From: Typha latifolia
Taxonomy: Eukaryota > Streptophyta > Magnoliopsida > Poales > Typhaceae
Assembly (NCBI GenBank): GCA_019914945.1
Contig: CM034099.1
Span: 5,766,001 to 5,830,000 of the forward strand
DNA length: 64,000 bases
Direction of reading: 5' to 3'
A program made the translations under genes and the position numbers. Below are positions 55,315 through 64,000 of this stretch, piece after piece (position 1 is the first letter of the stretch; every line of letters begins with the position of its first letter). The notes beneath the pieces are model-generated. The model was not told the origin of the DNA. It ran no database searches and was given only the letters and a program-made list of their open reading frames with translations.

Positions 55315-55690
55315 AAACGAGTCGACCTAAGTGAGTATATTTTTGCTCATGATTGGTTCAAAATAAATCTCGAGCCAAAATATGATTTACGGTTCGCTTA
55401 TCTACATTCGAGTCGAGTCTATTTTAAGTTCGAACTGAGTTTGAGTCGTAAATAAGCCTATTTAAAACTTAAACAAGACAAGCTCAATTTGAGCCTTAAA
55501 CGAGTCAGGCTTAATTCAAACCGAGTTCAATTCGTGTCTTAAAGAAGCAAACTCTATTACTAGATACATGAGCCATTGAATCAAAAATCTAATATTTATA
55601 AATTATATATAATATTAAATTATTTGGCTTAAACTGAGCTCGAGCCAACACTTAATTGCTCTTAAAATATATGAGCCGCAAATGAATCAT
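55315..55690. repeat. degenerate dispersed repeat with GAGTC/CGAGCC wording
   Basis: Low-order repeats such as CGAGTCGAGTC, GAACTGAGTTTGAGTCG and CGAGTCAGGCTTAATTCAAA spread over about 370 bp, like the stretch at 39985-40110. Probably an old dispersed element; class unresolved. Confidence 0.35.
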
Positions 55691-56178
55691 GATAAATCTG
55701 AGAAGCCCTTTTCCACACAAAAAGAAAAAGGAAAAAAAAATGATGCATTTTTTTGGGTCAATGATGCTATCGGAGCTTTTTCTTTCTTTTTTTTTTTATA
55801 AAATGTAGTAGGTGCAAAATGATTTTTTTTGCAAAGAGACAAAGTGAAGAATACATTTTAGAAGTTATAGATAAGATAAGGTTCGCTTCACAAAAATATC
55901 CCAAAAGTAGTGGCAAGTGACGTTACGTGGTGTTACGTAGTTTTTGACCAAACTATCCCTCTTTTCAAATTTATTAATCCAAAGACATGGCTCCTCAAAC
56001 TATAGTCCTAAATAAAATACTGATGAATTTATTATTATACTTTTAAATAAAAATGCTAAAAAATTTGTTTCTTAAAACATCGAACTATTGAAGCGCCTTA
56101 TTAGACAAAACTAAATAATATTTATAATTTAATGTGGAGGAGGTATAATCTTTCATGTATTTTTGCAACTAATTGTTC

Positions 56179-56535
56179 AATCTCGATGTGCACATTGTTA
56201 AAAATTAGAGATTACTTTTTGTATAAGTGATGTGTATAAATTATATAGGTGATGCGTGAAGTTTTTTTTAAAATCTCGATGTGCATATCGTCAAAATTCG
56301 TAGTGTACATTTTGCATAGACGATACATATATATTATATAAATGATACATTACTTTTAAAAAAAAAATTCTTAATGCGTATATTTAAAAAAATTAAAGCG
56401 TACATTTTATATAGGCGATGCATATAAATTACATAAGTGATGCCTGATTTATCTATTTTGAAATCTCGATACACATGTTGTTGAAAATTAAAGCATATAT
56501 TTTGCATAGGCAATATGTATAAATTACACGAGTCT
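56179..56535. repeat. tandem array, four diverged copies of a ~93-bp unit
   Basis: Copies begin at about 56179, 56272, 56365 and 56462. Each has AATCTCGATGTGCA-like text, then TTTTGCATAGGCGATGCATA-like text, then AAATTATATAAGTGATGC-like text. The units differ by many substitutions, so the array is old. It lies about 330 bp upstream of the EYA TATA box. Confidence 0.75.
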
Positions 56536-56866
56536 GATATTTTTTTTAGGATATGATAGTCACTAAGGTTAAACCAGTAAAAAAAACTTTGAAATTATAT
56601 TTTTACAATGGGGTCTATTTCTTCTGATTAAGAAACTGAATGGCGATCGCATGAACAAATTAGAAAGAGGGTTAATTTGGTCAAAAACTCGTATTATATA
56701 TATATATATGCGAATATCCCATCACAAATCAGTGGGCTCCCGTTGCAAGTGGGCGGGTTCTCTGAACCGTCTACTTTAAATCCGACGGCTGCGTGCTTAA
56801 TATTAGAAAAAAAGAAAAAGAAAATCTCGTCCATTATTTTATGAGATAGTACTAGTAGTAACAGCC

Positions 56867-56874
56867 TATAAATA
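56867..56874 (+). promoter_or_regulatory. TATA box of EYA homologue
   Basis: TATAAATA, followed about 30 bp later by a purine-rich leader start, fits a TATA promoter for the gene below. Confidence 0.6.
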
Positions 56875-56899
56875 AACTCCATTTAGAGTTCCCATCAGC

Positions 56900-58126
56900 C
56901 ATTTCGATCGATCTGAGCAAGAAGAGAAAAATCCCGAGAGGAGGTAAGAATTTGGAGTCCTCCTCCTCGATTTATTGGAGCGATTAATCTGATTTAATTG
57001 TTATCGAGAGCTCGATCGATCCTTAAGTTGGTTTGCTTGCTTTCGCATATTTTTTTTTGGAAGTAGATGGTTGAGTTCGTAGGCAAGTATGATTTTTGTG
57101 GAGAAAAACATCAAGCTCTCGATTCCGTTTTAGTTTTGAGCTCTGATTGATATGGAAGATTTATTTTGTGCGAAGATTAAGCAGTGTTACCTACGAATCT
57201 GAAATGTGGGATAGAAATGAGTTCTTTCATTTGCATGCCTTTGATTTTAATTTGGGGGAGATGTTAAAATCGATAAAGGAATGAAGGTCAAGCACTAAGT
57301 ACTGACATGGTTTAAGGAAACAAGATGCACAATGCTAACAAATTTCTTTCTGAATTTGATTATCTAAGTAAAAATAAAGTTGAAGTTTTGGAATCAGGAG
57401 ATTTTGTTACGAAAAAAATTGATTTCCTTGTGAGTTGCGATGCAGCATAAGTAAATTAAAAACTAGATGTTTTTGGTAAACTAACTTCTACTTGTTTCTG
57501 TGAACTGTTAATTATGGCATCATGAATATCAAATATTCATCCTGTCTCATTTTACCGTTCTTCATTCTTCAAATTGAATTAATTCTTCTAATTGTCCATG
57601 GTGAAACTTTTATGAGAAAAGACGAGTTCTTTGGTATTGGAATGAGGATTTGAGGTAGTAGTTGTTGCTGCTGTGAAATTGTGGAACACGAGGTCATTAT
57701 TACCAAATGCTTATTTTTCCCTCTTGTTCAATCTTTTATGTGTTTTCTCGTTGTCTTAAGACCAAACTATTGTGTTACCAAGGCTTAATACAGGACAAGG
57801 TAGATCTGATGTTCTCCCTGTATAGGCATCTGCTGGAGAAAAGCTGATTCTGAGCTAAATTTGTCATATTTAAAGAATATATACAGAATCTTGGCCTGCA
57901 CTGATATCAAAGGCCAACACTGGAGATTCTTTTGTCAGTTGTTGCGTGTTTCCTCTGAATTTCATTATTATAACCTTACACATGCTCATTTATAATTCTC
58001 AACTTTACTTTTCACCAAGTTTTTAGTGCACCTTTTCTTTGCAGGGTGCTTTTTGAGTTTTGAGTACTTCTTATATTCTCTGTTGTGTTGCTCTGGTCAA
58101 CTCCTTAAGGCCATATATCTCTCCCC
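56900..58126 (+). other. EYA 5' UTR with leader intron
   Basis: A leader exon (about 56900-56943) ends AGGAG|GTAAGA. An acceptor TTTGCAG|GGTGC at 58044/58045 starts the coding exon's leader, which contains no ATG before 58127. The leader intron would be 1.1 kb. Inferred from splice consensus only. Confidence 0.5.
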
Positions 58127-61100
58127 ATGCAGTGTTCTGCGGACCCTTTTGTGCATAAGTTTCTTGCAGAGGAAAGAATTCGCAATATGAATGATAATTG
58201 TACAGCTCCATGTCAGAACAGACAAGTTTATGCTGCTGAAGATCATCCTATGACTGTGTATATATGGGACATGGATGAGACACTTATTTTGTTGAAATCT
58301 TTACTGGATGGGACTTATGCTGGAGTTTTTCATGGCTTGAAGGACTTCAAAACGGGTCTTGAAATTGGAAAGCGTTGGGAGAATCTTATTCTTCAAGTAT
58401 GTGATGATCACTTTTTTTATGAAGAGGTTAGTGTATTATTCATGATGTCCTGAAAAATTTTCTTTGTTCTTTGCCTTCTCATTTTACTTCCTGTAAACAT
58501 GAGTCATTGTTTGCTGGGCCAGTCTATTTTACCAGACATGAATGTTGCTGAGCATCATATCCAAATATGTAGCAAGCTGACAAGGTTGATAAGAAAGGTC
58601 TATGTTAGGATTATTTAGCTGGCTTTAAATATGTCCCAGCGGTAATTTGTCATTTTGTGGAACCCATTATATTGTCTGCAAGGAAGGCATTCTTGGCATT
58701 CTTTCTATCAGGAGTTTGGTTCGGCAAAGGATTTGGTTAACAGATGGCAGGGCTAACATCAGGCAAATTTCCATCTACGATGTGTTATGCTTTGAGCTTC
58801 ATCATTTGTTTTTCTATCTTAACTCTTAAGTTGATATATAACATGTGATTCTCTGATATTCTTCTGGTAAGTGGTAACTGAAATTTAAATTTCTTCTAAT
58901 GGGCATTATATACAGATTGAGAACTACAATGAGCCTTTTCTTAGTTCTTTGAGTGAGTATGATGATGGACGAGATTTGTCAGATTATGATTTCAAAAATG
59001 ATGTCTTTAGTTCTCCTTATGATGATCCCAACAAAAGGAAACTCGCTTACCGGCACCGTTCCATTGCTGAGAAGTATGCACAGGTGTTCTACTGTTGTCA
59101 GAAAGTATTCCTTTTCATACATGGTTTTAATTTTATGACTTGTACTTCTTTATTTTGTGGAATGATCTAAAAATTGCTTGCTCTGAAGCTTTTCATATGA
59201 TTTATTATTATTGTGACAGTCTGATGTGTGTGTTGATCGATGATCTTTATTTATTGCAATGTCCAAACTAACAAACTCTGTATTTTCTCAATTTATACTT
59301 CTATACCCAAACATTAGTTCAGGTTTTAGCATATTGCTGCATTCCTTTGTATTTTGTGTCCAAAGATTGTTAGATAGGTATACAATCATACTGTGCTGAA
59401 ATTCTGAATGTGTATGCCCAGTATACTACATAGTTCCCAGGCACGGGCAGCAGGGGCAAACATTGGCATGTAGCTTTTTCTCTGTCTGTCCTGAATTATC
59501 ACCTTCACATAGTTAGATGCCTATCCTGCTCTCTAAAACATTGCATGGTGGCAGTCTCTTTGTGCATTCATTTGTCTTAAAACCTCTCTCTGGCCCTGAC
59601 ACTGATTCTTGAAGTTGGCAAACATCTTCTAGTGGCATTGGCCAGTTTCACCTGATGCTTATGATATTGTTAAGATCTTGACATGTGGCTTACATCTGAG
59701 ATCCTTTATTATGTGAATCCAAAATTTGGTCTAGTTTGATACTTTCTGTGACTTATTTAATGCGTTAATTAAGTCAAATATGGAGTCTTTTGTTTCAATA
59801 GGTTAGACTGATTTTCTGAATGGTTAATTCAACTTTACTGGTATTGCGGTTTTCAAAAGTTTCTATCCACAAAAGCATATGACATGTGGAGTAAAGACTA
59901 TTAAGAGTCCAAATTCTTTTTTCATTATTGTCTTTTTTATCATATCTGAGAATATATTTCTCTTTGATCTATTTTGAAATTGCATTCCCCCAATTGGAAC
60001 CTGGAAGGGCCCATCTTTTGACTTATTTTAGTAATAGAAAGTTAGAAACATCTGTGAGAAAGCAAAACTTATGGATTGCTGTCTGTTGATATGAATATGT
60101 TAATATATGTTATCTTTGCCATTTTTATTCCCAGATGTGATTATGACCTGGGGTCAATGGGTGATGCAGGGTTTGCATAATATACTGGACGAGAAAATGA
60201 TTAAAATCTGGGACGACTTATATAATTTGACAGATAGTTATACTGACAGATGGCTTTCCTCAGGTATGCTGTTTTACATAAACTTCTTATATATCATTTG
60301 CACAGATTTGGCTGTCAATTTTGGTTTCTCCATCTTGTTTTATAATTTGTTTATCATTGAACTTTTGATATTCTTCACACTTACAGAGTCCACTGACATC
60401 AATTGTTGATTTTGAAAGGAAACAAATGTACCCTTCTAGCAAATTACAGAACACCATAGCAATTGTTAGTGATATTGGCAGTTTGGCGCAACTTGCAATA
60501 GCTAAACAAATTAATAAAGATTGAACTATCTTTTAAGATGGGATCTTATATCTATCTTAATATGGTAGCATGGAAAGTGATCTTAAACCATGGTCAAGGA
60601 TGTTGAAGTGATGATTATTTATGCAAGGAATGATTTCATTTTTACCTTTTGAACTATCTCCATTTTTCACAGTGCTCTCGTGAACTTTTTTTTGGGTACA
60701 TACTAATCCTCTAAACTATTAAAAATACTTTACTCTCTTGATGTAGTAGATGGAATCAAGAAAATAACTAAATTACCCCTCAATTTATAATGACGGGATA
60801 ATTAAGTGGCTTAGATAATATAATGCATTTTAATTTTTTTTCAAGTTATTTCATTGCCCTCGTGCCCAAATTGCCTCTTCCTCTCTTCTTTCTGTCCCGA
60901 GCACCTCATGCACTACTGCCTGCCGTTGGTGACCATTGCCCCAAGTCTTGGTCCAAGGTGAACAAAGCCCTCCAAGGTTGTCGTCGAGATCTATTGGAGG
61001 CTAGTTGAGATTCGTTGTCGATGGCGAGCGGTAACGGATTTGGTCGTTGCTCGGAAAGCGTAATTACCCTTCAAAGCCCACAACCCCTTCTTCACATACT

Positions 61101-63576
61101 GATCCGTCGATGAGACGCGCCACAAAACGTCGGTCGCCATCATCTCACATCTGACATCACTCAAGTTTGAATCCTCTTCCCGTTCTCATGCGCTGCTACA
61201 TTTCAGTATATTATCACCTTTTATAATATTCTTTCTCTGAGCAAATAAAGAAGAAATTAATTAAGCTAGTAGCCATGGTAGCCAGCACTACTAGAAAGAA
61301 GAGGAAGAAGGCCACCTTCTCAAAGAAGAGCGCTACCAACTGCTACTGGTGCTTCTTTTGCTCAACAAAGGAACCAAACACCCACCTCCGTCGGGCTGCT
61401 CGCAGCCTTATTCCACGACATGCCATACCACGACGATGACGAGTCTGACGTCCTCGTTCTGAGCTCCATTTGGCATGCTGCCATGACCGAGCCAGATGAT
61501 CTTGAGCTGCCGTCCCTCGGCGTCCTCCGTTGTATGTCCCTCCTATCCTAAGTCCCTCGCTGACCCGCCTTCCTTCGTCATCGACAGAATGCCTACATTT
61601 CTTACTACACCGCCCACATCCTCGGTTCCTACACCATCTGCACCACTCCCTCACAGTTGAGTCTAGTGTAGGGTAACATGGACGCCCTGGCAGCGGTAGG
61701 CATTGAGGTCGATGTCGATGCTGGTGGTGACGACGAGTCGGAGCTCGGGGAGGAAGGAGATGATGTTGTTGCTGACGGCAGATAAGTTGGGACCGGAGGA
61801 GAGGATGAGACGGCAATGGGTGGCATGGAAGACAGGAAAGAGGAGGCGTAGGAGGAGAATTTTGTGTTTGACAAGCTAAGGGTATTTTCGTCATCGTAAA
61901 AATCTCTCTTTGTTACCCATCACTTGCACGTGCTTATAAGTGGTATTTTCGTCATATTGTTGTCACGTGACTATCACATGACAATTTATGAACGTAAATA
62001 GGTAACAGAATCATAATGAAAGGGGTCAAGTGAGGTATTTTTGATGGTTCAAAGAGTTAGTATAGAAAATGGTAATAGTTAATTGGTAAAAATGAAATTA
62101 TCTCTTTATGCAATAATGTGTTACTTCAGAAACCAATACAGAGTGCAATATGGTGGCAAAAGTTTCCAGAAGATGAAATAGCTTGATTCCTCCTTCTAGA
62201 CAATTGCACCTAGTTAATTGACTTCCATGAGAAAAGAAAAAGAATTTTTTTCTACTAAGATTTATGTACCTTTAATTTCTTGCAGAAGGTGGTTTGCAAC
62301 TTCTGCTTATTCTAGGCTTCCTAAGCTCTCTCTGAAACTAAATAATTCAAATTAGAATTTTATCAATATCATAATAACTCTTAAATATTGGTCTATTATA
62401 ACATATTTCACCTTTTGCACTGTATGTTAAATTTCTCCTATTCTTGAGTGTTTCTTCTTAGTGAATTGACAATATTCATGCATGTGACGATAATCCACTC
62501 TTTGTGTCTTTCAAATGCATAAATTTTACTTTAATCTGCTTCTATGTTGGTTTACAAGACTGACATGCTGTATGCATTATTCATTTTGTCACTTTTGCAT
62601 TCTTGTTTAAATTCATGTCCTTGGTTTTGCAGGGCATGCTTTACTGGAGAAAGCCTTGGGCAGAAATATGGTCTCAAATCCTGATGTTGTTTCATCTGAA
62701 TTGGCTCCTGTTTCTATCAAAACAGAACGTCAAAGTATCAATGTGTTAGTTACTTCTGGATCATTAATTCCCAGTCTTGTCAAGTGTTTGCTGTATCGTT
62801 TGGATGATGTGATTTCGCATGATAATGGTAAATTCTTTCCTTTCTAACATTCTTCAATTTCTCCATTCCTGCATCACTGGTTTGTGAGTAAAGACTAGCT
62901 AAATGCCTAAATCATAATAAGAATAATAATCTACTGGTCTTTTTGAGTTACAATGCAACTTTAGAAGGAACCATCTTAATGAATGTTCTTATCTCATATG
63001 TTGAATAAAGAAAGAGATAAGACTTGAAACAGCAACTGGCAGAAGCTAAACCATTAACTTATCTTTCCCTGATGCTTTTCATGAGTAGAGAGACCTAATT
63101 GAAAGATTAAGAAAGGTAGTTAAAAATGATTGCATCTTGAGGAGAAACAAAATGCTCCATGACATCATTTCGATGGTGTAATATGTGCATGACCTAGAAG
63201 ACGAGACATTATTTCCTGCAGAAGATCAGTTGTAATTTGCAGTACAAATGATGATGATTTATTGTGAATCTACTAGCTAAAGTTATTTGCATTCGTTATT
63301 CCAGTTTACAGCTCATGGGAAGTGGGGAAACTCCAATGCTTCAATTGGATTAAGAAGCGTTTCACTGGTCCAAATGTCCAGTTCTGTGTGATTGGCGATG
63401 GATTAGAAGAATGTGCTGCTGCAGAAGCAATGAGATGGCCATTCGTCAAAATAGATATGCGACCCAATGGTCCTCATAGATTTCCAGGTCTAACTTTGGG
63501 GACAATTCAGAGCTACATCGACGTAATATATGGACCACCAGATGCTGATGCTAAAAGCAGCTGCGGTGTCAATTGA
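58127..63576 (+). CDS. EYA: Eyes absent homologue (HAD-type protein tyrosine phosphatase)
   Basis: Plant homologue of Eyes absent, a HAD-superfamily phosphatase using an Asp nucleophile; the Arabidopsis protein has tyrosine phosphatase activity. Exons 58127-58426, 58916-59083, 60170-60263, 62633-62827 and 63305-63576 give 342 residues. The catalytic motif is WDMDETL with D48 and D50. The ser/thr motif is VLVTSGSLIPSLVKC, and the C-terminal acidic motif is CVIGDGLEECAAAEAMRWPF. The helical insert (LSEYDDGRDLSDYDF...) lies between motif 1 and the rest as in the EYA domain. As in other plants, the animal N-terminal transactivation region is absent. The third coding intron (60264-62632) holds a Mutator-like element. 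The 3' UTR fills most of 63577-64000. Confidence 0.93.
60627..62104. mobile_element. Mutator-like element (Pack-MULE candidate) in EYA intron 3
   Basis: The outer 20 bp of each end match at 17 of 20 positions in inverted orientation (GGAATGATTTCATTTTTACC at 60627 and GAGATAATTTCATTTTTACC on the minus strand from 62104). Similarity extends about 100 bp inward with gaps. The element is flanked by an exact 9-bp direct repeat TTTATGCAA (60618-60626 and 62105-62113), the size made by Mutator-type transposases. The interior has no transposase but a GC-rich 1-kb segment (about 60880-61870) with broken coding-like frames, as in elements that have captured gene fragments. Confidence 0.8.
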
Positions 63577-64000
63577 ACTTGCTTTGATTAGCAATCTGTA
63601 CAGAAACTCATCTGATATTCCTTATATTCTCTCTGAAGGGAATTGTAGTTTCAAAATCTCTCTACCGGGGAAATAGCAGTCAGGCTAGAACCTCTCTGTA
63701 AATGTTCTAAGGTTTCGGAGCAAGCGCCTGTCTTGCGTTACAATTTGCTTCTTGATAAACCTTCTCCTGGAAGCAACTGCCATCTGAATGATGCATTATA
63801 ATGCCTTGTGGACACCGCCAGTATATCATTGTCTAATATATATATATATATATAGTTTTGCTTCTAGATGGACAGCTCTTGTACAAAAGGATAAAATTGT
63901 GTGTGAATAGAACATGCTTTGGACATCTCACTTTTTTCTGGGATGGCAAGCTTGTAGGAGGTTGGGCACCAGATTGTATTTATCTTTTAGTATCAAGTAG

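Noticed and set aside
61343..61894. 183-codon minus-strand frame inside the EYA intron
   Set aside because: Low-complexity His/Arg/Pro composition without a domain; it lies in the captured GC-rich part of the Mutator-like element and is probably not a gene.

Overview
The window is nuclear DNA from a flowering plant. The genes have many exons with GT/AG introns, some longer than 1 kb. The spacers are AT-rich, TA/CT/CA microsatellites are common, and the families are plant-specific or typical of plants (SKU5-like, BAG7, WAT1-like, PMEI, PPR, ECA1-like, DMR6-like). A non-grass monocot is my guess from general impression only; nothing here settles the lineage.

Layout from left to right: the 5' three-quarters of an SKU5-similar cupredoxin gene (-, cut by the left edge); a 4 kb AT-rich spacer; a BAG7-type co-chaperone (+); a head-to-head pair, NFD6-like organelle protein (-) and EMC2 (+), sharing a 294-bp promoter; a DUF819 plastid membrane protein (+); a DMR6-like 2-oxoglutarate dioxygenase (-) tail-to-tail with it; a decayed unrecognised coding relic (-); an uncharacterised plant protein with a DSPCWKG motif (-); a WAT1-related transporter (-); ribosomal protein L9/uL6 (-); a PMEI-type inhibitor (+); an Ole e 6-like cysteine-rich secreted peptide (-); a large PPR protein (-); a plastid-type PRPP synthetase (-); an ECA1/prolamin-like secreted peptide (-); a repeat-rich spacer; and the plant Eyes-absent phosphatase homologue (+), whose third coding intron holds a 1.48-kb Mutator-like element.

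There is no operon-like logic. The genes serve unrelated housekeeping and plant-specific roles: ER proteostasis (BAG7, EMC2), organelle functions (NFD6, PRPP synthetase, PPR, DUF819), translation (L9), cell wall and apoplast (SKS, PMEI, two cysteine-rich peptides), and hormone/defence metabolism (DMR6-like). Exon models were built by hand from reading frame, splice consensus and family resemblance. All complete models close in phase, but no transcript evidence was available.

The most interesting observations are: (1) a Mutator-like element with a 9-bp target duplication and captured GC-rich coding-like sequence in the EYA intron; (2) a tandem duplication of a whole intron with both splice borders in the DUF819 gene, which leaves a second in-frame donor exactly 117 nt downstream; (3) a five-member ACGT cluster upstream of BAG7, inside a possible second TIR element; (4) a decayed coding relic at 29.7-30.6 kb; (5) a 0.4-kb direct repeat around a GC-rich spacer at 54-55 kb; (6) a ~93-bp tandem array in front of EYA. 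I found no convincing wholly new molecular system.
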